From assembly GCA_963530895.1 (NCBI GenBank), contig CAUSFO010000039.1, forward strand, positions 1-15,181: 15,181 nucleotides of DNA. The letters run 5' to 3'. Numbering within the stretch: position 1 is the stretch's first letter; every line of letters starts with the position of its first letter. The translations under genes were made by a program, and so were the position numbers. Below, in pieces: positions 7,392 through 15,129 of this stretch. The notes below the pieces were generated by a model. It had not been told where the DNA came from, made no database searches, and saw only the letters and a list, made by a program, of their open reading frames with translations. Origin of the DNA: JABCPE02 sp963530895 (lineage in GTDB: Bacteria > Bacteroidota > Bacteroidia > Flavobacteriales > Weeksellaceae).

Positions 7392-7508
7392 CATGGCTAA
7401 TAGATTCTAACATCTACTTTTGACCAATTATGGTCGGGGATTCTAAATATAGTATTTCAAAACAGATTAAAAGAAATACTACAACTAAAAAAACTAATTA
7501 TAACATTG
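7360..7508 (-). ncRNA. Candidate structured small RNA, ~145 nt
   Basis: No sizeable reading frame exists on either strand here, yet the minus strand carries a -7 element (7513-7520), a set of hairpins and a terminator in consistent order. From 5' to 3' on the minus strand there are four. First is a 15-position stem with one mismatch (arms 7473-7487 and 7444-7458, 14-base loop). Second is a 5-bp hairpin GACCA/TGGTC (7422-7435, loop ATTA on the plus strand). Third is a 5-bp hairpin (7401-7416). Last is the terminator stem at 7366-7391. The sequence TTAGAATC occurs twice in the transcript. I do not recognise it as tmRNA, SRP RNA or RNase P RNA. The 6S-Flavo class of Bacteroidota is a possible match I cannot confirm. 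The start is estimated from the -7 element. Confidence 0.5.
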
Positions 7509-7512
7509 GGGG

Positions 7513-7520
7513 CAAAATTA
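7513..7520 (-). promoter_or_regulatory. -7 promoter element for the candidate small RNA
   Basis: On the minus strand this reads TAATTTTG, a full match to TAnnTTTG, followed by CCCCC and the predicted start near 7508. The best upstream TTG lies only ~12 bases away (a TTTTTGG block), shorter than the usual 17-19, so the -33 part is weak. Confidence 0.4.
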
Positions 7521-7665
7521 CAAAATTTATGCCAAAAATCATGTTTTTAATGTAAATTGGTTTTTAAAATTTTATATATTATTGATTTTCAGGGATAAAA
7601 ATTTATTTTCCGTTTCTAAGCCAATAATTTAATAGTATTTTTCGTTTTTTAACAATATTTAGACA
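7521..7665. other. AT-rich spacer, nothing recognised
   Basis: This very AT-rich stretch lies between the minus-strand small-RNA promoter and the promoter of the DUF6089-uppS-bamA operon. I see no reading frame of useful length, no strong hairpin and no tandem repeat. It may hold upstream promoter (UP-like) A/T tracts for either direction, but nothing specific can be shown. Confidence 0.5.
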
Positions 7666-7693
7666 TTGATAAATTAAAAAAAAGTTATATTTG
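7666..7693 (+). promoter_or_regulatory. Promoter of the DUF6089-uppS-bamA-ompH operon
   Basis: TTG at 7666-7668 and TATATTTG at 7686-7693 are separated by 17 bases and match the flavobacterial -33/-7 consensus. The predicted start is near 7699, leaving an A/T-rich leader of ~27 bases with no Shine-Dalgarno sequence, as usual in this group. It is the only clear plus-strand promoter found for the genes from 7726 to 12953. Confidence 0.72.
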
Positions 7694-7725
7694 CAAATTG
7701 AAAATAAATAAAATAATTTTTAGAT

Positions 7726-8517
7726 ATGAAAAAACACATAACATTTGGATTGTTTACTTTGTGTATGTTTATGGGATTTTCCCAAAGACATGAAATAGGA
7801 GTAAAAGGCGGATACTCAATTGTTGGAGGAGACGCTAAAAGTGTGATAAGATCCTTTCCTGATGGAGGAACAAACAGAAGGGTTCAGCCTACATACATAG
7901 GTGCATTTTACAAAAGAAACCTAAACCCAAGACAGGGGATAAGAGTTGAGGGAGCATATAACATTGCTTTCTTTGACAATATTTATACAGGTGGAGTTAA
8001 AATGTCAAATGATATTTTAGAGGCGTCCGCTTTATTTGAATATGCTTTTTTCTCTATCAACGATGAGTTAAAAAAGGATGAAACTAAATTTAGTCCATAT
8101 GTTTTTGCTGGGATTTCTGGGTTAATGTATGATGCTCCAAACCTTACAACTACTGTGGGACAATCAAGTAGAGGTTTTTTGATTTCTACTACATACACTG
8201 GTGAAAATATCCACAAAAAGAAAGTAACTTTAGGTATTCCTTTTGGTTTAGGTCTAAAATACAAATTTGGATATAACTGGTCTATCTTTGCTGAGGCTAT
8301 GTTTAGATATACATTTACTGATAATCTTGATTATAGTAATCTTGATAAAATGAATCATACTATTAGATACAATGTTTCTCCTGCAAACCGTGCAGCTGCA
8401 GAAACTGCTCTACAACAGTATATGGATGGACACAAGGGTAAAGGTAAAGATTGGTTAAACTCTGTTACAATAGGTATTTCCTACGCATTCGGAAGACCAC
8501 CTTGTTATTGTAAATAA
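7726..8517 (+). CDS. DUF6089 family outer-membrane beta-barrel protein
   Basis: This 263-residue exported protein has a signal peptide at ~1-19 (MKKHITFGLFTLCMFMGFSQ) and alternating hydrophobic/polar strands typical of a small outer-membrane barrel. The mature N-terminus 'EIGVKGGYSIVGGDA', the internal 'FSPYVFAGISG' and 'GIPFGLGLKYKFGYNWSIFAEAMFRYTFTDNLD', and the ending 'ISYAFGRPPCYCK' match the DUF6089 family as found beside uppS and bamA in Flavobacteriia. The two cysteines at the C-terminus are part of the family ending. The protein is the first gene of the envelope operon, 9 bases ahead of uppS. Its function is not established; the context suggests a link with outer-membrane assembly, which is inference only. 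Confidence 0.88.
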   Translation: MKKHITFGLFTLCMFMGFSQRHEIGVKGGYSIVGGDAKSVIRSFPDGGTNRRVQPTYIGAFYKRNLNPRQGIRVEGAYNIAFFDNIYTGGVKMSNDILEASALFEYAFFSINDELKKDETKFSPYVFAGISGLMYDAPNLTTTVGQSSRGFLISTTYTGENIHKKKVTLGIPFGLGLKYKFGYNWSIFAEAMFRYTFTDNLDYSNLDKMNHTIRYNVSPANRAAAETALQQYMDGHKGKGKDWLNSVTIGISYAFGRPPCYCK

Positions 8518-8526
8518 AAAATATAA

Positions 8527-9276
8527 ATGATATCTTTAAAAGAAAAGTTAAATTTTGATAATCTGCCCAAGCATGTTGCCATCATTATGGATGGCAACGG
8601 TAGGTGGGCAAAATCACAAAATAAAGAAAGAACTTTTGGGCATAAAAATGCCATAAAAGCTGTAAGAGAGGCTATTAGCGCTTGTAATGAAGTGGGTATT
8701 CCTTATCTTACACTTTATACTTTTTCAACGGAAAACTGGAACAGACCAACGGAGGAAGTAGATACGCTTATGAATCTACTTTCTTCTACATTGTTACAGG
8801 AGGCTGAAGAGATTTTTTCAAAAGGAATTAGAATTCGTGCCATAGGAGATTTAGAAGCACTACCAGAAGATGTAAGAAATCAGCTCTATAATATTATGGA
8901 GCTTACTAAAAACAACACCAAAGGAAACCTTACATTAGCTCTAAGCTATGGTTCACAAAAAGAAATACTAAATGCTGTAAAAGAACTGTGTAAAAAGGTA
9001 AAAAATGGAGATATTAATGAAAATGATATTGATGAACATCTTTTTGAACAGCATCTATATACCAAGGAAATTCCACCAGTAGATTTACTTATTAGAACAA
9101 GTGGAGAAGTTCGGGTTAGTAATTTCCTACTCTGGCAGATTGCTTATGCAGAGATGCAGTTTATAGATGTTTTATGGCCAGACTTTACCAAAGAAACTTT
9201 TTTCCAATGTATTTTAGACTATCAAACTAAAGAACGCCGGTTCGGTAAAATAAGTGAGCAGTTAGAAAACAAGTAG
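8527..9276 (+). CDS. uppS: Isoprenyl transferase / undecaprenyl diphosphate synthase
   Basis: This 249-residue cis-prenyltransferase (EC 2.5.1.31) condenses isopentenyl diphosphate onto farnesyl diphosphate to make the C55 lipid carrier used for peptidoglycan, O-antigen and other glycans. It is cytoplasmic and membrane-associated. Family blocks are complete: H16-V-A-I-I-M-D22-G-N-G-R-W with the catalytic Asp22; F66-S-T-E-N-W-N-R73 binding the diphosphate; and I189-R-T-S-G-E-V-R196 continuing to 'SNFLLWQIAYAE', with 'WPDF' after it. The family's usual 'GE(Q/H)R(I/L)SN' is 'GEVRVSN' here, a conservative variation. The length is normal. The gene lies between the DUF6089 gene (9-base gap) and bamA (27-base gap). 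Confidence 0.97.
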   Translation: MISLKEKLNFDNLPKHVAIIMDGNGRWAKSQNKERTFGHKNAIKAVREAISACNEVGIPYLTLYTFSTENWNRPTEEVDTLMNLLSSTLLQEAEEIFSKGIRIRAIGDLEALPEDVRNQLYNIMELTKNNTKGNLTLALSYGSQKEILNAVKELCKKVKNGDINENDIDEHLFEQHLYTKEIPPVDLLIRTSGEVRVSNFLLWQIAYAEMQFIDVLWPDFTKETFFQCILDYQTKERRFGKISEQLENK

Positions 9277-9303
9277 TAAAAGTAGAATTTAAGAAAAAAT
9301 CAC

Positions 9304-11826
9304 ATGAATTTTAAAATATTGCCAATTATCCTTCTAATGGCATCTGCAACTCAGGTTCAAGGACAAATTACCCAAAAAGAGAATGCAACACAGATTTCTG
9401 AAAAACAAAGTGGAAGTTATACCCTTCAGGGAATCGTTGTAGATGGTGTGAAAAAATACACTCCTGAGCAAATATTAAAATTTACAGGTCTCTACAAAGG
9501 AGAAGCTGTGGAAATACCTGGGCAGAGAATCAGTAATGCAATCAAAAAACTTTGGGACACAAACTCTTTCTCAAAAGTGGAAGTTTATGTAGAAAGCGTA
9601 AATGGAGAACAGGTGGTTTTGAGATTTGCTTTACAAGATTTGAAGGAACTTAAAGATATTAAATTCACAGGAAAAGGCATTAAAAAATCCCAAAATGAAA
9701 AGTTAATCAAGGAAAATGACCTAAAACCTGGAACAAAAATTACTGAAAATTTAGTTTCTACACTTCAAAATAAAATCCCTCAACAATACATAAAAAAAGG
9801 ATTTGCAGATGCTAAAATCAATATCCAAGAAAAACCAAACGGCGAAGACCCGAATTTGGTAGATTGGACCATTGAAGTTGATAAAGGGAAAAAAGTAAAA
9901 ATAGAGAGTATCAACTTTGAAGGAAATGAAAATATTTCTTCCAAAAAACTTAGAAAAAAAGGATTTAAAAATACTAAACAAAAAAGATTTTTCGCGGGTA
10001 TCCTTAAACCTTCTAAGTTAATAAAAGAAAAATACGAGGAAGACAAACATAATTTGATAAGCTACTATAACTCACTCGGTTACAGAGATGCTAAAATCAT
10101 TTCTGATACTATAACGAGAAGTGACAAAGGTTTCGATATCAAAGTAAAATTAGAAGAAGGTAAAAAATACTATATCGGAAATATAGAATTCTACGGGAAT
10201 ACAGTTTTCTCAACAGAAACACTGCAAAGACTTTTGGGATACAAAAAAGGAGACATTTATGATGCCGTAGGATTTAATAAAAAAGTGGGAGAAGATGGAG
10301 GTAAAGATGATGATTCTGATTTGAAATCATTATACATGAATAGCGGTTATCTTTTCTCTAACATCACTCCGATAGAAAAGTCTGTGGAGGGGGATTCTAT
10401 CAATCTAGAAATCCGTATCACAGAGGGTGAAAGAGCCACTTGGAACAAAGTTACTTGGTCTGGAAACACTACTACCCATGACCATGTTATCCTTCGTGCT
10501 TTGAGAACGCGCCCTGGGAAACTTTTCTCTAAGAGTGACATCAAAAGAACTTATTTTGATTTAGCGGGGATGCAGTTCTTTGACCCTCAAAAAATCGGTC
10601 AGGAAATAAAACCAAATCCACAGGATAACACAGTGGATATCCATTGGACATTAGAGGAAAAAGGTTCTTCACAAATCCAGCTTCAGGCAGGATATGGTGG
10701 AAACACTTTCATCGGTACATTAGGGCTTACTTTCAACAACTTCTCTTTGAGAAAATTCTTGAAGTTTAATAAGTTAATTCCTCAAGGAGATGGACAAACA
10801 CTTTCTCTACAAGCACAGGCTGGGCAGTATTTCCAGACTTATAGTGCATCATTCGTAGAGCCGTGGCTTTTTGGAAAGAGACCTACTGCTTTGTCTGTAA
10901 GTTTCAGCCACTCTCGTGTGAAATATTCTGATTATTATGGTACCCCTATGAAGTTAAACATTTTATCAGCATCTGTTGGGCTTAATAAACTTCTAGAATG
11001 GCCTGATAACTATTTTTCACTTTATACAGGACTTTCTTACCAGAGATATAGTTTTAATAATTATACATTCTATTTCGGGGAAGAAACCCTAACGCACGGT
11101 ACAGCGAACAACTTTGCATTTAATGTAAGTTTAAGCAGAAACTCTGCTGGGTATGACCCTATATTCCCTACTACGGGTTCTAATATAGAGTTGTCAGCTA
11201 AATTCACTCCACCTTATTCATCATTTGGTAATAAGGATTATTCCACTATGTCTACTGCTGATAAATACAGATGGATGGAATACTACAAGATAAAATTCAA
11301 AGCTGATGCTTATAATGAAATTTTAGGTAAATTAGTATTAAGAAGTAGTGCAGAGATGGGATTCCTTCATGGGTATAATAAGCAGCTGGGAGCACCTCCT
11401 TTTGAGCGTTTCTATATGGGAGGAACAGGTCTATACAGCGGTAGATATGACGGTAGAGAACTTATCCCGCTTCGTGGATATGATGACCCATCTACATCTG
11501 GTGGAACATCTACAGATGTAACTCCTACTGGTGGTGGTATTTTATACAACAGATTTGCTCTTGAGCTGAGATATCCTATTTCTATGAACCAAACAGCAAA
11601 AATCTATGGATTGGCTTTTGCTGAAGGAGGTAACACATGGAAAGGATTTAACACTTATAATCCATTCAAATTACAGAGATCTGTGGGTGTAGGTGTGAGA
11701 ATCTATATGGGAGCATTCGGGCTTATCGGATTTGATTTTGCTTACGGAATTGATAAACTGCCTTATTCTACATCTAATTCTCCATCAGGATGGCAGACTC
11801 ACTTCTTGATGAATCAATCACTATAA
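9304..11826 (+). CDS. bamA: Outer membrane protein assembly factor BamA
   Basis: This 840-residue Omp85-family protein is the central subunit of the BAM complex, which folds and inserts beta-barrel proteins into the outer membrane. A signal peptide covers ~1-21 (ending near QVQGQ). Repeated POTRA domains follow over ~40-445; strand motifs such as 'LQGIVVDGVKKYTPEQI', 'INFEGNENISSKKLRKKG' and 'IEFYGNTVFSTETL' mark successive copies. The C-terminal barrel occupies ~450-840 and includes the family L6 motif as L723-R-G-Y-D-D728, equivalent to VRGF/Y. The last residues are WQTHFLMNQSL: the final position is Leu where most outer-membrane barrels end in Phe. No separate promoter is visible in the 27-base gap after uppS. 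The gene for an OmpH chaperone follows 11 bases after the stop. Confidence 0.96.
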   Translation: MNFKILPIILLMASATQVQGQITQKENATQISEKQSGSYTLQGIVVDGVKKYTPEQILKFTGLYKGEAVEIPGQRISNAIKKLWDTNSFSKVEVYVESVNGEQVVLRFALQDLKELKDIKFTGKGIKKSQNEKLIKENDLKPGTKITENLVSTLQNKIPQQYIKKGFADAKINIQEKPNGEDPNLVDWTIEVDKGKKVKIESINFEGNENISSKKLRKKGFKNTKQKRFFAGILKPSKLIKEKYEEDKHNLISYYNSLGYRDAKIISDTITRSDKGFDIKVKLEEGKKYYIGNIEFYGNTVFSTETLQRLLGYKKGDIYDAVGFNKKVGEDGGKDDDSDLKSLYMNSGYLFSNITPIEKSVEGDSINLEIRITEGERATWNKVTWSGNTTTHDHVILRALRTRPGKLFSKSDIKRTYFDLAGMQFFDPQKIGQEIKPNPQDNTVDIHWTLEEKGSSQIQLQAGYGGNTFIGTLGLTFNNFSLRKFLKFNKLIPQGDGQTLSLQAQAGQYFQTYSASFVEPWLFGKRPTALSVSFSHSRVKYSDYYGTPMKLNILSASVGLNKLLEWPDNYFSLYTGLSYQRYSFNNYTFYFGEETLTHGTANNFAFNVSLSRNSAGYDPIFPTTGSNIELSAKFTPPYSSFGNKDYSTMSTADKYRWMEYYKIKFKADAYNEILGKLVLRSSAEMGFLHGYNKQLGAPPFERFYMGGTGLYSGRYDGRELIPLRGYDDPSTSGGTSTDVTPTGGGILYNRFALELRYPISMNQTAKIYGLAFAEGGNTWKGFNTYNPFKLQRSVGVGVRIYMGAFGLIGFDFAYGIDKLPYSTSNSPSGWQTHFLMNQSL

Positions 11827-11837
11827 AAGATATAAAA

Positions 11838-12425
11838 ATGAGAAAATACGCATTATTTTTAGGAATAATTTTCATGTTTGGGGGATTTGTAGTATCTTCG
11901 GCACAGAAAATTGGCGTGGTAGATTCTGATTTTATCTTGAAAAGTCTTCCTGAATACAAGGAAGCTGATGAAAGATTTAACAAACAGATAAAGTATTGGC
12001 AGATGCAGCTGGATTCCTTGCAGTCAAACTACAACAAAAAGAAAGAACTCTTTGATAATGAAAGAATCCTTTTGGTAGGAGAACAGCTAAAAACAAGGGA
12101 AAAAGAAGTGGCTGATTTGGAGAAAAAAGTGCAGGCTCATTTGAAAGAAAAATTCACTGCACAGGGAGAAATCAACACATTCAGAGCCAAAGTAGTTCAG
12201 CCTTTCCAAGAAAAAGTATGGAATGCCATCAGAACTATTGCCGAAAAAAATGATTTAGGCATAATTCTTGATAGAAGTTCTGACAGCAGTGTACTATTCA
12301 CTGATAAAAGGTATGACTACACCAAGATGGTGCTGGATCTCCTGATGAGGGACAACCCAAAAGATGGAGAGAAGGATAAAGAAAATAAAAAGGAAAAAAA
12401 TAATTCCAAGAAAAATAAAAAATAA
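11838..12425 (+). CDS. Skp/OmpH-like periplasmic chaperone, first copy
   Basis: This is a 195-residue member of the OmpH/Skp family, periplasmic trimeric 'jellyfish' chaperones that hold unfolded outer-membrane proteins on their way to BamA. The ATG at 11838 is preferred over an in-frame ATG at 11790: it starts a good signal peptide (MRKYALFLGIIFMFGGFVVSSAQ), while the earlier one lies inside bamA and would place ~16 charged residues ahead of it. The mature protein begins with the family block 'KIGVVDSDFILKSLPEY', then a long charged coiled-coil region (~45-130), then the closing 'NDLGIILDRSSDSSVLF' strand region. The last ~24 residues form a Lys/Asn/Glu-rich, probably disordered tail not seen in the second copy. 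It is placed directly behind bamA. Confidence 0.9.
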   Translation: MRKYALFLGIIFMFGGFVVSSAQKIGVVDSDFILKSLPEYKEADERFNKQIKYWQMQLDSLQSNYNKKKELFDNERILLVGEQLKTREKEVADLEKKVQAHLKEKFTAQGEINTFRAKVVQPFQEKVWNAIRTIAEKNDLGIILDRSSDSSVLFTDKRYDYTKMVLDLLMRDNPKDGEKDKENKKEKNNSKKNKK

Positions 12426-12449
12426 GAATATTAAATTTAATCAAAAGTT

Positions 12450-12953
12450 ATGAAAAAATCAGGTTTATTATTTGCGTTCGCAATGTTTTTAATGTCTTTC
12501 GGGACAGTTAGCGCTCAGAAACTAGCAACTCTAGATGTTGCAGAAATCTTGAACCTAATGCCAGAGAAGAAAAAAGCTGACCAACAACTAGAAGCTTTCA
12601 GCAAAACTAAACAAGCTGAAATCGAAAAGCAAATGACTGCAGCTGAAGCTAAATTCAAAAAATACCAAGAAGAAGGCCCTAAGCAAACTCCAAAAGTTAA
12701 CCAAGAAAGAGAACAAGAATTGCAAAAATTACAACAAAATATTCAGCAAATGACTCAAGTAGCTCAGCAAGACTTAGCTAAGAGACAAAACGAGGCATAT
12801 GCACCTATCGAAAAGAAAGTGAATGATGCTGTAGCAAAAGTAGCAAAAGCTAACGGATGGGATTTTGTATTCGATACTAATACAGTTGGTCTTATCTACA
12901 GAGGTGGAGCAGATGCTACTGCAGCAGTAAAAAAAGAATTAGGACTTAAATAA
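12450..12953 (+). CDS. Skp/OmpH-like periplasmic chaperone, second copy
   Basis: This 167-residue OmpH/Skp-family protein is probably a periplasmic holdase for outer-membrane proteins, paralogous to the gene 24 bases upstream. The signal peptide is MKKSGLLFAFAMFLMSFGTVSAQ. The mature N-terminus 'KLATLDVAEILNLMPE' is the standard OmpH opening. The central ~35-115 region is Lys/Gln/Glu-rich coiled coil, and 'NGWDFVFDTNTVGLIYRGGADAT' forms the C-terminal core strands. It lacks the basic tail of the first copy. It is the last gene of the operon, followed by a strong terminator. Two adjacent OmpH genes behind bamA are common in Flavobacteriia. Confidence 0.93.
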   Translation: MKKSGLLFAFAMFLMSFGTVSAQKLATLDVAEILNLMPEKKKADQQLEAFSKTKQAEIEKQMTAAEAKFKKYQEEGPKQTPKVNQEREQELQKLQQNIQQMTQVAQQDLAKRQNEAYAPIEKKVNDAVAKVAKANGWDFVFDTNTVGLIYRGGADATAAVKKELGLK

Positions 12954-12975
12954 TTTTTCTTAATAATTAAGACAC

Positions 12976-13006
12976 AAAAACCACTCAATATTGAGTGGTT
13001 TTTTTT
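12976..13006 (+). terminator. Strong intrinsic terminator of the bamA-ompH operon
   Basis: A perfect 18-base palindrome (12981-12998; arms CCACTCAAT/ATTGAGTGG) is flanked by five A on the left and eight T on the right. It could act in both directions, but only the plus-strand operon needs it. Confidence 0.93.
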
Positions 13007-13013
13007 AAATTTG
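13006..13013 (+). promoter_or_regulatory. Possible -7 element for the thioesterase operon
   Basis: TAAATTTG matches TAnnTTTG and begins at the last T of the terminator run. The predicted start would leave a leader of about 12 bases before the ATG at 13032. No TTG lies at the usual -33 distance (the nearest is 12 bases upstream, within the terminator hairpin), so this is a tentative call. Confidence 0.35.
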
Positions 13014-13031
13014 ACATTTAAATACTTTACA

Positions 13032-13502
13032 ATGGAACTATTTTCAAAAGCAAAAATCAGATTTACAGACTGTGACCCTATGGGGCATCTTAACAATTCT
13101 AGATACATAGACTACATGCTCAATGCCCGAGAAGACCACATGGCAGAGCATTATGAATTCACCCACGAAGAATACGCCCACAAAACAGGCTGTGTATGGG
13201 TAGTTATACAAAACGAAATAGCCTATCTGAAAGAAGTAAAATACAACAAAGAAGTGATTATTTCCAGCAAACTGATAGAGCTAAGTGACAGAACCTGCAA
13301 AATAGAACTTCTCATGAAAGACCTAGACACTGAAAAAATATATGCTGTGCTTTGGTGTACTTTTATTCATTTTAATTTAAAATCCAGAAAATCAGAAGTG
13401 ATGGGTGAGGATATCATTCATGCAAATCAAAAATTCTTGACCAAAGTGGAACAGACTGATTTTCAGTCAAGAGCTAATTATCTAAGAACTCTAAACAAAT
13501 AA
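13032..13502 (+). CDS. Hotdog-fold acyl-CoA/acyl-ACP thioesterase (4HBT family)
   Basis: This 156-residue single hotdog domain resembles 4HBT_2/YbgC-like thioesterases, which hydrolyse acyl-CoA or acyl-ACP thioesters in the cytoplasm. The active-site segment at the N-terminus reads T12-D-C-D15-P-M-G-H-L-N-N22-SRYIDYM, with Asp15 in the position of the catalytic Asp of YbgC-type enzymes. A long frame exists from a TTG at 13011, but the ATG at 13032 is preferred: it directly precedes 'MELFSKAKIRFTD', whereas the upstream codons overlap the probable -7 element. The gene lies 3 bases ahead of the rfbD-like gene and probably shares its transcript. The acyl substrate is unknown. Confidence 0.87.
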   Translation: MELFSKAKIRFTDCDPMGHLNNSRYIDYMLNAREDHMAEHYEFTHEEYAHKTGCVWVVIQNEIAYLKEVKYNKEVIISSKLIELSDRTCKIELLMKDLDTEKIYAVLWCTFIHFNLKSRKSEVMGEDIIHANQKFLTKVEQTDFQSRANYLRTLNK

Positions 13503-13505
13503 TTC

Positions 13506-14369
13506 ATGAAAAAAATTCTTGTAATCGGTGGAAATGGGCAGCTCGGAAACTGTTTGAACAAAATAACTTCTGACTATTCTCTGGAGTATGAATTTTGTTT
13601 CACAGATTATGATACTTTGGATATCACGGATAAAAACCAAGTTGATAGTTATTTCTCTGATTATCAGCCTGATTTCTGTATCAATGCTTCTGCATACACA
13701 GCCGTAGATTTGGCTGAACAGGAAAAAGAAAAAGCTTTCGCGGTCAATGCCGAAGGCGTGGGATACCTTGCCGAAGCTTGTGCGGAACTTAACATTGATT
13801 TAATCCATATTTCCACAGATTATGTATTTGATGGCGAGACCGACCTTCCCTACACGGAAGATGATTTTACCAATCCTCTCGGTGTTTATGGCACTTCCAA
13901 ATTGGAAGGCGAAAACCTTGCTTTGGAAAAAAATCCGAAAACCATCATCATTAGAACATCTTGGCTTTATTCTGAATTTAATAAAAATTTCGTGAAAACA
14001 ATGCTCAATCTATTCAGCACCAAAGATGAACTGAATGTAGTAGCTGACCAATTCGGACAGCCGACTAATGCCAATGACCTTGCGAAGGTGATTATGAAAA
14101 TCATCCGAACGGAAGAAAAGGAATACGGAATTTTCCATTTTTCTAACTATCCTGAGACTACTTGGTTTGATTTTGCACAAAAAATCGCAGAACTATCCAA
14201 AAGTAAAATCAAAATAAATCCCATCACCACAGACCAATACCCTACTCCTGCAAAACGCCCTATGCGAAGCACAATGTGCTTAGACAAAATAGAAAACAGC
14301 TACGACATAGAGCCAAGATACTGGGAAAACAGTCTGGAAGAGTGTATGGAAACTTTATTAGAAAAATAA
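13506..14369 (+). CDS. rfbD: dTDP-4-dehydrorhamnose reductase
   Basis: This 287-residue member of the extended short-chain dehydrogenase family performs the last step of dTDP-L-rhamnose synthesis (EC 1.1.1.133), reducing dTDP-4-dehydro-L-rhamnose with NAD(P)H. Visible features are the nucleotide-binding loop G8-G-N-G-Q-L-G14; 'NASAYTAVDLAE'; the active-site segment S103-T104-D105-Y-V-F-D-G110; the catalytic pair Y128/K132 in VYGTSK; 'RTSWLY' near 160; and the 'RYWENSLEE' C-terminus. Thr104, Tyr128 and Lys132 are the expected catalytic residues. Length matches the family. The other rhamnose genes (rfbA, rfbB, rfbC) are not in this window, so either they lie elsewhere or the enzyme serves another 6-deoxysugar. 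Confidence 0.92.
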   Translation: MKKILVIGGNGQLGNCLNKITSDYSLEYEFCFTDYDTLDITDKNQVDSYFSDYQPDFCINASAYTAVDLAEQEKEKAFAVNAEGVGYLAEACAELNIDLIHISTDYVFDGETDLPYTEDDFTNPLGVYGTSKLEGENLALEKNPKTIIIRTSWLYSEFNKNFVKTMLNLFSTKDELNVVADQFGQPTNANDLAKVIMKIIRTEEKEYGIFHFSNYPETTWFDFAQKIAELSKSKIKINPITTDQYPTPAKRPMRSTMCLDKIENSYDIEPRYWENSLEECMETLLEK

Positions 14370-14373
14370 AAAT

Positions 14374-15093
14374 ATGAATATACATTTTGTTCAACATGAG
14401 ACTTTTGAAACGGCGGGAGCTTATTTAGACTGGGCGAAAAAGAGAAAATACAATATTTCTTTTTCAAAAGTTTTTGAAGGTAATAAACTTCCTGATACCG
14501 CCGAAAACATCGATATGCTCATCGTACTAGGTGGCCCACAATCTCCTGCTACCAGCATGGAAGAATATCCATATTTTGATGCAAAAGCAGAGATGAGCCT
14601 TATCAAAAAATGTATCGATATAGGGAAAGCTGTCGTAGGGGTATGCCTTGGTTCTCAACTGATGGGAGAAAGTTTAGGATTTAAATTCGGGCATAGTCCA
14701 GAAAAGGAAATAGGAAATTTTGCTATTGAACTTACAGCACAGGGACTTCAAGATGAAAAAATCAATCATTTTGGGAAAACTTTGGTCGTGGGACACTGGC
14801 ACAACGATATGCCAGGGCTAGAAAATGATAAGCAGATCCTTGCATTCAGCAAAGGCTGCCCAAGACAAATCGTGAAATATTCTGATATTGTCTATGGTTT
14901 CCAGTGCCATATGGAGCTGACGAAGGAGATTGTCAAAAAACTGATTGACAGCGAAAGAGACTTATTAAACCTCAGCCAAATTCATCCATTTGTGCAGTCG
15001 CCAGAAGAAATCCTTGATTTTGATTATTCTGAAATAAATGAAAAACTGCATATTTTCTTAGATAAATTGACCCAAGATTATTTACAAAAATAA
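14374..15093 (+). CDS. Class I glutamine amidotransferase domain protein (GMP-synthase-like)
   Basis: This 239-residue protein is a stand-alone GATase1 domain of the GMP-synthase-like subgroup. The triad is complete: nucleophile C91 in G89-V-C-L-G93, with H179 and E181 in 'FQCHMELT'. The N-terminal half has 'VLGGPQSPAT', the usual oxyanion-loop pattern. Residues after ~195 form an extra helical tail. Such enzymes hydrolyse glutamine or related gamma-glutamyl compounds; no synthetase partner domain is fused, so it is not GuaA. The gene starts 4 bases after rfbD and is probably co-transcribed with it, although no metabolic link is obvious. The substrate is unknown; a gamma-glutamyl hydrolase role is possible. 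Confidence 0.88.
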   Translation: MNIHFVQHETFETAGAYLDWAKKRKYNISFSKVFEGNKLPDTAENIDMLIVLGGPQSPATSMEEYPYFDAKAEMSLIKKCIDIGKAVVGVCLGSQLMGESLGFKFGHSPEKEIGNFAIELTAQGLQDEKINHFGKTLVVGHWHNDMPGLENDKQILAFSKGCPRQIVKYSDIVYGFQCHMELTKEIVKKLIDSERDLLNLSQIHPFVQSPEEILDFDYSEINEKLHIFLDKLTQDYLQK

Positions 15094-15129
15094 AATTCAT
15101 TAATCTTTCCAAAATTTAGTTTTGCCATG

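Noticed and set aside
7392..7440. Short minus-strand frames (~20-25 codons) starting at ATGs near the terminator
   Set aside because: They run through the terminator hairpin into the T-run and comEC, so they are unlikely to be translated; the region reads better as non-coding RNA.
9751..10046. Two minus-strand open frames inside bamA
   Set aside because: They are antisense to the POTRA coding region; the Phe/Ser-rich composition is the usual reflection of Lys/Glu-rich codons on the coding strand.
11790..11837. Earlier in-frame ATG for the first OmpH gene, inside the end of bamA
   Set aside because: It would add ~16 mostly charged residues ahead of a good signal peptide that begins at 11838, where the spacing to bamA (11 bases) is also natural.
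13011..13031. Extension of the thioesterase frame to a TTG start
   Set aside because: These codons overlap the -7-like TAAATTTG and the terminator run, and the ATG at 13032 gives the standard family N-terminus.
15099..15127. CAAAA/TTTTG inverted repeat after the amidotransferase gene as a terminator
   Set aside because: The stem is only five A/T-dominated pairs with no T-run after it; too weak to call.
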